A stretch of 64,000 nucleotides of DNA from contig PFGT01000101.1 in the NCBI GenBank assembly GCA_002782005.1, positions 87,315 through 151,314 on the forward strand. The letters run 5' to 3'. A program made the translations under genes and the position numbers. The notes beneath the pieces were generated by a model, which did no database searches, had not been told where the DNA came from, and worked only from the letters and a program-made list of their open reading frames with translations. Source of the stretch: Hydrogenophilales bacterium CG12_big_fil_rev_8_21_14_0_65_61_21 (lineage in GTDB: Bacteria; Pseudomonadota; Gammaproteobacteria; Burkholderiales; Thiobacillaceae). Positions within the stretch are counted from its first letter, which is position 1; every line of letters starts with the position of its first letter. Shown here in pieces: positions 1-8,921 of this stretch.

Positions 1-9
1 TCGCGATTG

Positions 10-30
10 CAGGAGAATGATCGTCTCCTG
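10..30 (+). terminator. Hairpin, possible terminator of an upstream gene
   Basis: A perfect 7-bp inverted repeat (CAGGAGA / TCTCCTG, 7-nt loop) lies at the left edge. It is followed by a mixed AT stretch rather than a clean T-run. It probably ends a gene lying to the left of the window, but it could also be an operator for the gene starting at 101. Confidence 0.3.
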
Positions 31-100
31 ATTTCAGTATAAACTGAGATCATGATTCGACTTGCCATATTGCCAACTTAACGCCCCATAGGAGACACAC

Positions 101-391
101 ATGACCACACGCAATGAATATATTGAGCAGCTAAAAAGCCATCTGGATCAGTGGAACACCGATCTCGCCAAGTGGGAAGAAAAGGTCAGACTGGTGCAGA
201 CCGATATGCGTATTGATTACGAAATGCAACTGGAAGTCCTGCGTAAGCAACGCGAGAAAGGCACGGCGAAGCTCAAGGAACTAGAGGCCAGCGGCGGAGA
301 CGCCTGGAAGGAACTGACGGCAGGAACCGATGCCGCATGGGCCGCTATGCGCGAGGCCTTCGACAGAGCCGCCTCGCACTTTCAGAAGTAA
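101..391 (+). CDS. Small coiled-coil protein (sll1863-like stress-response family)
   Basis: This 96-residue protein is almost entirely charged heptad-like helix, with many Lys and Glu, few hydrophobics and no signal peptide or cysteine. It resembles the small coiled-coil proteins annotated as sll1863-family stress-response proteins in proteobacteria; the biochemical role is unknown. The start is supported by a good Shine-Dalgarno sequence, AGGAGA, 5-6 nt before the ATG. It precedes a cation exchanger/Ca2+-ATPase pair on the same strand with a 76-nt gap, so it may belong to an ion or stress response unit, but that link is inferred. Confidence 0.7.
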   Translation: MTTRNEYIEQLKSHLDQWNTDLAKWEEKVRLVQTDMRIDYEMQLEVLRKQREKGTAKLKELEASGGDAWKELTAGTDAAWAAMREAFDRAASHFQK

Positions 392-467
392 ACACCATAA
401 TGACTTGCTGTCGGAATGGACTGCGTTGCAAAACGTTAATGAATATTGAGCCGCATTTCCATTCAGT

Positions 468-1481
468 ATGCAAGACCACATCATCATCTGGCTTTCGCTG
501 CTTGCTTGCCTCACTGTAATTGGAGTCGAGGGCGTCAAGCTTTCGCGCTATGGCGACATCATCGCCGAGAAAAGCGGGATGAGCCGCAGCTGGGTGGGAC
601 TGATCCTGCTGGCCACGGTCACATCCCTGCCGGAACTGGTCACCGGGCTGTCCGCCGTGACGGTTGCCCGGGTACCAGATATTGCCGTGGGCGACATCAT
701 GGGCAGTTGCGTGTTCAACCTGCTCATCATCGTGCTGCTGGATTTTCTCTATCGCAAGGAATCCGTCTACACGCGCGCGCGGCAGGGCAACGTGCTGGCT
801 GCCGGTTACGGCATCGCCCTGATCGGTTTCGCCGGCTTCAACCTGCTGCTGTACCGCGCAGGCGCCATCCCTTCCATCGGCCATGTCGGCCTCTATACGC
901 CCGTCATTCTGCTGCTGTATCTGCTGGCCATGCGCTCGCTCTACCGTTACGAGAAGGCGCAAGTTAGCGAGTATGTGGAAGACCGCGTCGAGATTCATCC
1001 CGATGTGAGCCTGAAACAGGCGGTGCAAGGCTACGCCCTGGCCTCGGTTGCGGTGATGGCGGCTGGAATCTGGCTGCCGTTTATCGCCAGGGATATGGCT
1101 GCGGTGATGGCATGGCAGCAAAGCTTCGTGGGGACCTTGTTTGTCGCAGCGGTTACCTCGGCTCCTGAAGTCGTGGTCACGGTGGCGGCCCTGCGCATGG
1201 GCGTGGCTGACCTAGCCATCGGCAACCTGTTCGGCAGCAACCTGTTCAATATCGCCATCCTGGCAATCGACGATCTGGCCTATCTGCCTGGCCCCCTGTT
1301 GGCCGATGTCTCCCTCACCCACGCTACCTCCGCCTTCTCCGCCATGATGATGAGCGGATTGGCCGTGGTCGGTCTGGTGCTGCGGCCCGCATCGCGCGTG
1401 TTGCGCACGGTCAGCTGGATCAGCCTGCTGTTGCTGGTCATTTATTTGTTGAATACCTGGTTCTTCTATCTGTATGGCTGA
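468..1481 (+). CDS. Sodium/calcium exchanger family inner-membrane protein (CaCA, YrbG-like)
   Basis: A 337-residue polytopic membrane protein with the two inverted alpha-repeats of the Ca2+/cation antiporter family. The first repeat has SLPE at about residues 53-56 and GDIMGS at about 75-80. The second has SAPE at about 230 and GNLFGSNLFN at about 252-261. These repeats form the ion-binding centre in NCX and YrbG proteins; both acidic residues are present, so the exchanger is expected to be active. It should move Ca2+ or another cation against Na+ or H+ across the inner membrane. It overlaps the following P-type ATPase by 8 nt, so the two are translationally coupled and probably form one cation-export module. 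Substrate is not proven. Confidence 0.85.
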   Translation: MQDHIIIWLSLLACLTVIGVEGVKLSRYGDIIAEKSGMSRSWVGLILLATVTSLPELVTGLSAVTVARVPDIAVGDIMGSCVFNLLIIVLLDFLYRKESVYTRARQGNVLAAGYGIALIGFAGFNLLLYRAGAIPSIGHVGLYTPVILLLYLLAMRSLYRYEKAQVSEYVEDRVEIHPDVSLKQAVQGYALASVAVMAAGIWLPFIARDMAAVMAWQQSFVGTLFVAAVTSAPEVVVTVAALRMGVADLAIGNLFGSNLFNIAILAIDDLAYLPGPLLADVSLTHATSAFSAMMMSGLAVVGLVLRPASRVLRTVSWISLLLLVIYLLNTWFFYLYG

Positions 1482-4131
1482 TCGCACCACACCGACCCAG
1501 CCCTACTGGCATTGCCTGAGCGGCGAGGACGCCGTCGCCCGCCTGGACAGCGACGCGCGCCAAGGCTTGTCCTCCGAGGTGGCCGCCGCCGGCCTGGCTC
1601 AATTGGGTCCCAATACCCTGCGGGAAACCGGTCGGCGCCATCCGCTCGCCATGCTGGCTGCGCAGTTCATCGACTTCATGATCCTGGTGCTGATCGCTGC
1701 CGCGGTCATCGCCGGCGTGGTGGGCGAGCCGCAGGACAGCATCGCCATCGTGATCATCGTGTTGCTCAACGGCATCCTGGGCTTCGTTCAGGAATATCGC
1801 GCCGAGCGTGCCATGGCTGCCCTCAAGCAGATGGCGGCGCCGATGGCGAGCGTGATCCGTGATGGCAAGGTCCAGCGGATTCCCGCACCCGAGCTGGTTC
1901 CTGGCGATATTGTCAAGCTGGAAGCCGGCAACATCGTTCCCGCCGACCTGCGCCTGCTGGAACTGGCTTCGCTCAAGGTGAACGAATCCGCGCTCACCGG
2001 CGAATCACAGGCGGTCGAGAAACGGGAGGTGCAATTCGAAGCAGCCGATCTGCCGCTCGGCGACCGACTCAACCTGGCCTACAAGGGAACCATTGTGACT
2101 TATGGCCGCGCGCGTGGCCTGGTGGTGGCGACCGGCATGCAGACCGAGCTGGGGAAAATCGCCGCGTTGCTGTCAGGCGAGTCCGGCAAAACGCCGCTAC
2201 AGAAGCGGCTGGCGCGTTTCGGCCAGCAACTGGCACTGGTGGTGCTGGCGATTTGCGCCATCATTTTCATTGCTGGCTGGCTGCGCGGTGAACCACCACT
2301 GGTGATGCTGCTCACCGCAATTAGCCTGGCCGTCGCCGCCATCCCCGAGGCGCTGCCGGCGGTGGTCACCATTTCGCTGGCGTTGGGGGCGGCGCGCCTG
2401 GCCAAACAGAACGTGCTGATCCGCCGCCTGCCTGCGGTGGAAACGCTCGGCTCGGTCACCTTTATCTGCTCCGACAAGACCGGCACACTGACGTTGAACC
2501 AGATGCAGGTCGACTGCGTGCTGGCCGAGGGCGAAACGCGGTCCGGCTTGCGGAATTCGGACGGCTCGCCCTGGCGCGAACTGGGCCTCGTTATGGCGCT
2601 GTGCAACGATGCCGTGGCCGATGCTGACGGCAAGCTGGCCGGCGATCCCACCGAGACCGCGCTGCTCGAAGCCGCGCAGGCGGCCGGATTCAGCAAGTCA
2701 GCATTGCATGAAACCTTGCCACGCCTGGCGGAGCTTCCTTTTGATTCCGAACGTGCGCGCATGAGCACGCTGCACCGCGACGGCGAGGCGGTGCTGATGC
2801 TGGTGAAAGGCGCGCCTGAGGGCGTGCTGTCGTTGTGTGAAGACCAACTGTCCGCCAGTGGTACTGTGGCGATCGATCAAACGGGGTTGCAGTACGAAGC
2901 CGAACGGCTGGCAGAACAGGGCTTGCGCGTGTTGGCCTTTGCGCTGAAGCGGCTGCCGGGCATTCCGGAGTCACTCAATGCCGACACGCTGGAAGCCGGG
3001 CTGACCTTAATCGGGCTGGCCGGCCTGATCGACCCGCCGCGCCCTGAAGCGGCCCAATCGGTTGCCGCCTGCAAGGCCGCGGGCATCATCCCGGTGATGA
3101 TCACCGGCGACCATCCCGCCACCGCGCGGGCTGTCGCCAGTCGGCTGGGCATCGTTGAAGACGGCGGCCGCGTGCTCACCGGCAGCGAGATGGCACGGCT
3201 GTCGCTGGGGGAATTCGAGATCGAGGTGGAATCGGTGCGGGTGTACGCGCGCATCAACCCGGAACAGAAGATCAAGATTGTGCAGGCGCTGCAGGATAAA
3301 GGCGAATTCGTTGCCATGACCGGCGACGGCGTGAACGACGCGCCGGCGCTGAAAATGGCAGACATCGGCGTGGCGATGGGGAGGGGCGGCACCGACGTGG
3401 CACGCGAGGCGGCGCACATGACGCTTTTGGACGACAACTTTGCCACCATCGTCCACGCGGTGCGCGAAGGGCGTCGCATCTTCGACAACATCCGCAAGTT
3501 CGTCAAATACACCATGACCAGCAACTCCGGCGAGATCTGGACCATCTTCCTCGCGCCCTTTCTCGGTTTACCGATCCCGTTGCTGCCAATTCACATCCTG
3601 TGGATCAATCTGGTCACCGACGGCCTGCCGGGGCTGGCGCTGGCAGGCGAGCGCGCGGAGCGCAACGTCATGCAGCGGCCGCCGCGTTCGCCGAAAGAAA
3701 GCATCTTCGCCCACGGCATGTGGCAGCACATCCTGTGGGTGGGCTTGTTGATGGGCGGGGTGACGCTGCTGGTGCAGGCCTGGGCGATCCATAGCGGCTC
3801 GGCGCATTGGCAGAGCATGGTGTTCACCGTTCTAACGCTGTCGCAACTGGGCCACGTGCTGGCGATCCGCTCCGAGCGTGAATCCCTGTTCGCCGTTGGA
3901 GTTTTAAATAACCTGCCCATGCTGGGTGCGGTACTGCTGATCCTCGTTCTTCAACTGGCCGTGTTGTATGTGCCATTCCTTAATCCCATCTTCAAGACCG
4001 CTCCCCTAAGTCTGGGCGAACTGATCTTTTGTCTGGCGTTGTCGGTTGTGGTACTTATTGCGGTGGAGATTGAAAAAGCGCTGGTCAGGCGGGGCTGGTT
4101 ATATCAGGTGAACGCTGGGTCAACAGCCTAA
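1474..4131 (+). CDS. Cation-transporting P-type ATPase (P2A, Ca2+-ATPase-like)
   Basis: An 885-residue P-type ATPase of normal length. It has an N-terminal cation-ATPase domain, the actuator motif TGES, the phosphorylation motif DKTGTLT with the catalytic Asp at about residue 334, the nucleotide-binding motif KGAPE, the hinge TGDGVND, and a C-terminal cation-ATPase bundle. The M4 motif IPEALP and the M6 motif NLVTDGLP match SERCA/PMR1-type Ca2+ pumps rather than heavy-metal P1B pumps, and there are no N-terminal CxxC metal sites. It is expected to export Ca2+ (possibly Mn2+) using ATP. The start overlaps the exchanger by 8 nt, which argues for coupling of a pump and an antiporter for the same ion. 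Confidence 0.9.
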   Translation: MADRTTPTQPYWHCLSGEDAVARLDSDARQGLSSEVAAAGLAQLGPNTLRETGRRHPLAMLAAQFIDFMILVLIAAAVIAGVVGEPQDSIAIVIIVLLNGILGFVQEYRAERAMAALKQMAAPMASVIRDGKVQRIPAPELVPGDIVKLEAGNIVPADLRLLELASLKVNESALTGESQAVEKREVQFEAADLPLGDRLNLAYKGTIVTYGRARGLVVATGMQTELGKIAALLSGESGKTPLQKRLARFGQQLALVVLAICAIIFIAGWLRGEPPLVMLLTAISLAVAAIPEALPAVVTISLALGAARLAKQNVLIRRLPAVETLGSVTFICSDKTGTLTLNQMQVDCVLAEGETRSGLRNSDGSPWRELGLVMALCNDAVADADGKLAGDPTETALLEAAQAAGFSKSALHETLPRLAELPFDSERARMSTLHRDGEAVLMLVKGAPEGVLSLCEDQLSASGTVAIDQTGLQYEAERLAEQGLRVLAFALKRLPGIPESLNADTLEAGLTLIGLAGLIDPPRPEAAQSVAACKAAGIIPVMITGDHPATARAVASRLGIVEDGGRVLTGSEMARLSLGEFEIEVESVRVYARINPEQKIKIVQALQDKGEFVAMTGDGVNDAPALKMADIGVAMGRGGTDVAREAAHMTLLDDNFATIVHAVREGRRIFDNIRKFVKYTMTSNSGEIWTIFLAPFLGLPIPLLPIHILWINLVTDGLPGLALAGERAERNVMQRPPRSPKESIFAHGMWQHILWVGLLMGGVTLLVQAWAIHSGSAHWQSMVFTVLTLSQLGHVLAIRSERESLFAVGVLNNLPMLGAVLLILVLQLAVLYVPFLNPIFKTAPLSLGELIFCLALSVVVLIAVEIEKALVRRGWLYQVNAGSTA

Positions 4132-4192
4132 GACAGCCAATACGTTCGACAGGGAACATATTCATGCGGGTCATATTCGCCGGGATCGGGTC

Positions 4193-6496
4193 ATGCCATT
4201 GCGCTTGCTGATCCTGGCGTTTGCGCTGGGCGCTGCTGTTTTGCAGACCCGGCCCGAGCTGCCGGATTTGCGCTGGCTATGGCTGCTGCCGCCGGTCCTG
4301 CTGTCCTTGGGCCTATTACCCAATAGTCGTTGGCTTAGACCGGCTTTGACGCTGGTGCTGGCCCTGTCCGCCGGTTTTTTTTACGCTGCTTGGCGGGCCG
4401 AGCTGCGTTTGGCGGATGAATTGCCGATGGCCTGGGAAGGGCGCGATATGCGGCTCATCGGCCGGGTCGATGGCCTGCCGGAAAAGACCCCGAGAGGCTG
4501 GCGCTTCGTGCTGAGGGTGGCGAGCGTCGCCACGCCGGGCGCGCACGCGCCAAAGAAGGTCCAGATCACGGTGTCCAGCTTTACCGATACGGCCATTGCC
4601 GCGCCAAGAGGCGGCCAGTGCCTGAGCGTCACGGCGCGTCTGGGTCGGCCACACGCGAGTGTCAATTTCGGTGGTTTCGATTACGAGGGTTGGTTGCTGG
4701 AGCGGGCTATCCGCGCCCAGGGTTATGCGGTCGATGGATTCAGCCCGGCTTATGCCTGTCGTTACAACCCCCTGGCGCTGCTGGACGGTTGGCGCGAGGC
4801 CGTGCGCGAGCGACTGAACGGCGCCTTGGTCGGGCAGCCCTATGCCGGCGTGATCGTCGGCCTGGCGGTGGGTGATCAGAACGCCATTAGCGAGACCCAG
4901 TGGACGTTGTTCCGCGCGACTGGCGTGACCCATCTGATGAGTATCTCCGGTCTGCATGTGACCTTGTTAGCCAGCCTGGTGTTCGCGCTGGTCAATTGGG
5001 GTTGGCGGCGTATTCCGTTGCTGGCAATTCGCTTGCCGGCACGCCAGGCCGCCAGTTTGGTCGGGTTCGCCACCGCGCTATGGTATGTGGCCATGACCGG
5101 CTTTGGCCTGCCGGCGCAGCGTACGCTCTATATGGTCGGCATGGCCGCGGCGGCGTTGTGGCTGGGCCGGATCGATTCGCCGACGCGGGTGCTGGCAGCG
5201 GCGCTGGCCCTGGTCGTGCTGATAGACCCATGGGCCGCGTTGGCGCCGGGTTTCTGGTTATCGTTCGGTGCTGTGGCGGTGCTGTTTTATGTTGGATCGG
5301 GTCGTTTGGCCAGACCGGCCGTCTGGCGCCAGTGGCTGATGGCCCAATGGGCCGTCACGTTGGCCCTGACGCCTGCTTTATTGTTGATGTTTCAAGGCGT
5401 CTCGCTGGTCTCGCCGCTGGCCAATGCCTTTGCTATTCCGTTAATCAGCCTGGTGGCAGTGCCGCTGGTCCTGGCAGCGGCACTGCTGCCTATCCCCTGG
5501 CTTGCGCATCTCGCCCATGGGGTGATTGCCTTGACCATGACCGGCCTGACCTGGCTGGCTGCCCTGCCGCAGCCGGTCTGGCATGTCGCCAGCCCGGATT
5601 GGCGGGTATTGCTACTGGCCTTGCTGGGTACGCTGATTTTGCTCTTGCCGCGTGGCATTCATGGCCGCTGGCTGGGTGCGGTATTGTTCCTGCCCTTACT
5701 GTTCCCGATTCGGGAACGCCTGTCGCCGGGCGAGTTCCGACTGGACATGCTGGATGTCGGCCAGGGACTGGCGCTGGTGGTGCGCACCGGCGGCCATGCG
5801 CTGGCCTATGACACGGGTCCGCGTTACGCCTCGGGTGAAGATGCCGGCGCTCGGGTCGCGGCGCCGTTCTTGTTCGCCAATGGGGTCAAGCGGCTGGACG
5901 GCCTGGTGGTCTCCCACGAAGATAGCGACCACAGCGGTGGGGCGGCCTCGCTGCTGGTCAGCCATGACCCGGTTTGGCGCCTGGCGTCCTATCCGCTGGC
6001 TGGCGCGAGTAAATGCACGGCTGGTCAGACATGGCGCTGGGATGGGGTGGATTTCGCCGTCCTGCACCCGGTTGCGCGTTTTTACGACGAACCGGGGTTT
6101 TCCGGCAACGATATGAGTTGCGTGTTGAGGGTGTCCAGCCCTTACGGCTCGGCGCTGCTGACTGGCGACATTGCCCGGCTGGGCGAGTTGAGCCTGGCGT
6201 TATTGCCGGCCAAGGTATTGCAATCGGACGTCCTGGTCGCGCCCCATCACGGCAGCGGCGGCTCCTCCATGGCGGAGTTCATTCAAGCCGTTCACCCGGA
6301 CACGGCGTTGATCTCGGTCGGCTATCGCAACCGCTTCGGTCATCCCACGCCGGTAACGCTAGGCCGTTACCGCGCTGCCAGGGTGAGGGTAGTACGCACC
6401 GATAAGGAAGGCGCCCTACGGATCGATTTCAAGGTTGCCGGCCGGGTTGAACTACATGCCGATGCGACGGAGCAACGCTATTGGCGGCATCGCTGA
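4193..6496 (+). CDS. comEC: DNA internalization / competence protein ComEC (Rec2)
   Basis: A 767-residue protein with the full ComEC layout. It has N-terminal membrane segments and an OB-like DUF4131 region, a central multi-spanning competence domain (about residues 220-480), and a C-terminal metallo-beta-lactamase domain from about 515. The hydrolase motif HEDSDHSGG at about residue 574 supplies the HxDxDH metal ligands; a later APHHGS motif is also present. ComEC carries single-stranded DNA across the inner membrane during natural transformation. Nothing looks degraded, so the strain may be able to take up DNA, although the rest of the uptake machinery is outside the window. It lies 61 nt after the ATPase with no clear promoter. 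Confidence 0.92.
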   Translation: MPLRLLILAFALGAAVLQTRPELPDLRWLWLLPPVLLSLGLLPNSRWLRPALTLVLALSAGFFYAAWRAELRLADELPMAWEGRDMRLIGRVDGLPEKTPRGWRFVLRVASVATPGAHAPKKVQITVSSFTDTAIAAPRGGQCLSVTARLGRPHASVNFGGFDYEGWLLERAIRAQGYAVDGFSPAYACRYNPLALLDGWREAVRERLNGALVGQPYAGVIVGLAVGDQNAISETQWTLFRATGVTHLMSISGLHVTLLASLVFALVNWGWRRIPLLAIRLPARQAASLVGFATALWYVAMTGFGLPAQRTLYMVGMAAAALWLGRIDSPTRVLAAALALVVLIDPWAALAPGFWLSFGAVAVLFYVGSGRLARPAVWRQWLMAQWAVTLALTPALLLMFQGVSLVSPLANAFAIPLISLVAVPLVLAAALLPIPWLAHLAHGVIALTMTGLTWLAALPQPVWHVASPDWRVLLLALLGTLILLLPRGIHGRWLGAVLFLPLLFPIRERLSPGEFRLDMLDVGQGLALVVRTGGHALAYDTGPRYASGEDAGARVAAPFLFANGVKRLDGLVVSHEDSDHSGGAASLLVSHDPVWRLASYPLAGASKCTAGQTWRWDGVDFAVLHPVARFYDEPGFSGNDMSCVLRVSSPYGSALLTGDIARLGELSLALLPAKVLQSDVLVAPHHGSGGSSMAEFIQAVHPDTALISVGYRNRFGHPTPVTLGRYRAARVRVVRTDKEGALRIDFKVAGRVELHADATEQRYWRHR

Positions 6497-6820
6497 TGAT
6501 GGCTCGCTGCCTACCTTCACGCTAATCCATTGAAGAGATTGAATTATTTTGTAACTATTTGAAAAATAAAGATAAAAACAAATGGCCTAAAAAATGAACT
6601 TAACCATAAAACCCCAGCCGCCACAGTCGGTTAGCAAGGCTATGCAGCGTTTATGCACAGAGTTATCAACAAGTTTTGTGGATAAAATTAGCGCATTTCC
6701 AAGCCATGGCGACCTGGCTTGGCCACGGCAAGCGGGGAGGTTTTTTCCAACCTCGAATCGGGGTATAGTTACCCGCTCCCGGCGGCTAGATGTCGCCGAT
6801 TTTATTTAGCGGTGAACCTT
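6497..6820. other. Intergenic region with AT-rich stretch and DnaA-box-like cluster
   Basis: This 324-bp gap between comEC and argD is unusual for the window. 6541-6600 is 80% A+T. Directly after it come three 9-mers resembling DnaA boxes: TTATGCACA (6651-6659), TTATCAACA (6663-6671) and, on the minus strand, a perfect TTATCCACA (6677-6685). The layout (AT-rich tract next to closely spaced boxes) is that of an origin unwinding region or a DnaA-regulated promoter. No dnaA, dnaN, gyrB, rnpA or mnmG lies nearby, so identity as the chromosomal origin is not shown. An in-frame reading of 71 codons across it (6594-6809) does not look like a protein. Confidence 0.5.
6737..6769 (+). promoter_or_regulatory. 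Candidate argD promoter with inverted repeat
   Basis: A -10-like TATAGT (6764-6769) sits 51 nt before the argD start. Just upstream is an inverted repeat, GAGGTT / AACCTC (6737-6742 and 6749-6754, 6-nt loop), which overlaps where a -35 box would be. It could be an operator or a short hairpin. No ArgR-box consensus was recognised. Confidence 0.35.
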
Positions 6821-7993
6821 ATGTCCGAACACCTGATGCAAACCTATGCGCGTCTTCCGGTGGCCTTTGCCCGAGGCAAAGGCGTCTGGCTATACGACGA
6901 AAATGGCGACCAGTACCTGGATGCACTGGCCGGCGTGGCCGTGAACGGTTTGGGTCATGCCCATCCGAAGCTGGTCAGAGCCTTGTGCGAACAGGCTGGC
7001 ACGCTGATCCACACCTCGAACATCTACCGCATCACTGCCCAGGAACGATTGGCCGACAAGTTGTGCGCCTTGTCCGGCATGGATCGGGTGTTCTTTGGCA
7101 ACTCCGGCGCCGAGGCCAATGAGGCGGCGATCAAGCTGGCGCGTCTGCACGGCCACAATCGGGGCATCGACAATCCGGCCATCGTGGTCATGGAAAAAAG
7201 CTTCCACGGCCGCACCTTGGCGACACTCTCGGCCACGGGTAGCCGCAAGGTCCAGGCTGGCTTTGAACCGTTGGTTGGCGGTTTCGTCCGGGTGCCGTTC
7301 GGCGATGCCGAGGCCGTGGCTAAACTGGCCGCGCACCACAATAACATCGTCGCCGTCCTGGTCGAACCGTATCAGGGCGAGGGCGGCGTACAGATTCCGG
7401 AAGTCGATTATCTCGACAAGCTGCGCGCCATCTGCGACCAGAACGCCTGGCTGTTGATGCTCGACGAGGTGCAGACCGGCATCGGCCGTAGCGGCAAGTG
7501 GTTCGCCTTTCAGCACAGCAAGATCATGCCGGATGTGATGACCCTGGCCAAAGGGCTGGGTTCCGGCGTGCCGATCGGCGCCTGCCTGGCACGTGGCGCC
7601 GCCGCCGAGGTGTTCACGCCCGGCAAGCACGGCTCCACCTTCGGCGGCAACCCGCTGGCCTGCACCGCAGCTTTGACGACGCTCGATGTCATGGCCGAGG
7701 AAGGCTTGCTGGAAAATGCCCTGAAGATCGGCGCCTTCATCCGCGAGACATTGAGCCGCGAACTGGGCCAGGTGCCAGGCGTCAAGGAGATTCGCGGCCA
7801 GGGCTTGATGATCGGCATCGAGCTGGATCGGCCTTGCGCTGAGCTGGTGAAACTGGCCCTGAGCGAAAAGCTGCTCATCAACGTGACGGCGGACAATGTG
7901 GTCCGTTTGTTGCCGCCGCTGGTCATGAGCCAGGACGAAGCCGGTTTGCTTACCGATAAGCTGGCCGCGCTGATCTGGGCCTGGCTGAACTGA
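6821..7993 (+). CDS. argD: Acetylornithine aminotransferase
   Basis: A PLP-dependent class III aminotransferase of 390 residues that converts N-acetylglutamate semialdehyde to N-acetylornithine (possibly also acting in lysine synthesis). Family features present are the GNSGAEANEAA motif binding the cofactor phosphate, the acidic LDEVQTG motif, and the catalytic lysine in TLAKGLGSG. A longer in-frame reading reaches back to 6719, but the ATG at 6821 gives the normal N-terminus and leaves room for the promoter. It is followed 7 nt later by argF, giving argD-argF-argG in one transcription unit. Confidence 0.95.
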   Translation: MSEHLMQTYARLPVAFARGKGVWLYDENGDQYLDALAGVAVNGLGHAHPKLVRALCEQAGTLIHTSNIYRITAQERLADKLCALSGMDRVFFGNSGAEANEAAIKLARLHGHNRGIDNPAIVVMEKSFHGRTLATLSATGSRKVQAGFEPLVGGFVRVPFGDAEAVAKLAAHHNNIVAVLVEPYQGEGGVQIPEVDYLDKLRAICDQNAWLLMLDEVQTGIGRSGKWFAFQHSKIMPDVMTLAKGLGSGVPIGACLARGAAAEVFTPGKHGSTFGGNPLACTAALTTLDVMAEEGLLENALKIGAFIRETLSRELGQVPGVKEIRGQGLMIGIELDRPCAELVKLALSEKLLINVTADNVVRLLPPLVMSQDEAGLLTDKLAALIWAWLN

Positions 7994-8000
7994 GGTTGCG

Positions 8001-8921
8001 ATGGCAGTAAAGCACTTTTTGCAGTTCCGCGATCTGACGCGGGATGAGCTTGGTTATGTGTTTCAGCGGACCCGTATCATCAAGGAGCGGTTCAAACACT
8101 ACCAACCCTACCATCCGCTGGCCGACCGTACCCTGGCGATGATCTTCGAGAAGAGCTCGACCCGCACCCGCTTGAGCTTCGAGGCCGGGATGCATCAATT
8201 GGGCGGCGCGGCCATCTATCTCAATACCCGCGACACCCAGTTGGGGCGCGGTGAGCCGGTTGAGGATGCGGCCGAGGTGATCTCGCGCATGGTCGACATC
8301 GTGATGATTCGCACCTTCGAGCAGGACATCATCGAGCGCTTCGCCGCCCATTCCAGGGTGCCGGTCATCAACGGGCTGACCAACGAATACCACCCCTGTC
8401 AGATACTGGCCGACATCTGCACCTACATCGAGACGCGTGGCCCCATCCAAGGCAAGACCGTGGCCTGGATCGGTGACTCCAACAATATGTGCAACACCTG
8501 GTTGCAGGCGGCCGAGATACTCGACTTCAACGTCCATGTCTCCACGCCGCCCGGCTATGAGGTCGAGCCGGAACGCGCCAATCTGTTCGGCACCGATCAT
8601 TACCAATCCTTTGCCGACCCCATCGACGCCTGCCGCGCTGCCGACCTGGTGACCACCGACGTTTGGACCAGCATGGGTTTTGAGGCCGAGAACGCGGCGC
8701 GACAGAAGGCCTTCGCCGACTGGCAGGTCGATGCCGATATGATGCGGGTGGCGCGCTCGGATGCACTTTTTATGCACTGCTTGCCGGCGCACCGTGGCGA
8801 AGAGGTCGCCGCGGAGGTCATCGACGGACCGCAATCGGTGGTCTGGGAAGAGGCCGCCAATCGGCTGCATGCACAGAAGGCCCTGATGGAATACCTGTTG
8901 TTGGGAAGAATCGAAAAATGA
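8001..8921 (+). CDS. argF: Ornithine carbamoyltransferase
   Basis: A cytoplasmic enzyme of 306 residues joining carbamoyl phosphate and ornithine to give citrulline. The carbamoyl-phosphate loop SSTRTR and the ornithine-site motif HCLPAHRG are intact, and the length is typical of the family. The gene lies 7 nt after argD and shares the four bases ATGA with argG, so its translation is coupled to the final arginine steps. Confidence 0.96.
   Translation: MAVKHFLQFRDLTRDELGYVFQRTRIIKERFKHYQPYHPLADRTLAMIFEKSSTRTRLSFEAGMHQLGGAAIYLNTRDTQLGRGEPVEDAAEVISRMVDIVMIRTFEQDIIERFAAHSRVPVINGLTNEYHPCQILADICTYIETRGPIQGKTVAWIGDSNNMCNTWLQAAEILDFNVHVSTPPGYEVEPERANLFGTDHYQSFADPIDACRAADLVTTDVWTSMGFEAENAARQKAFADWQVDADMMRVARSDALFMHCLPAHRGEEVAAEVIDGPQSVVWEEAANRLHAQKALMEYLLLGRIEK

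Noticed and set aside
345..1121. 258-codon minus-strand frame over the exchanger gene
   Set aside because: Low-similarity shadow frame opposite a clear membrane transporter.
6594..6809. 71-codon plus-strand frame before argD
   Set aside because: No ribosome-binding site, random-looking sequence, and it covers the DnaA-box cluster and likely argD promoter.
6719..6820. Longer argD start at 6719
   Set aside because: The extra 34 residues are not part of the aminotransferase family and include the promoter-like region; ATG 6821 gives the standard start.
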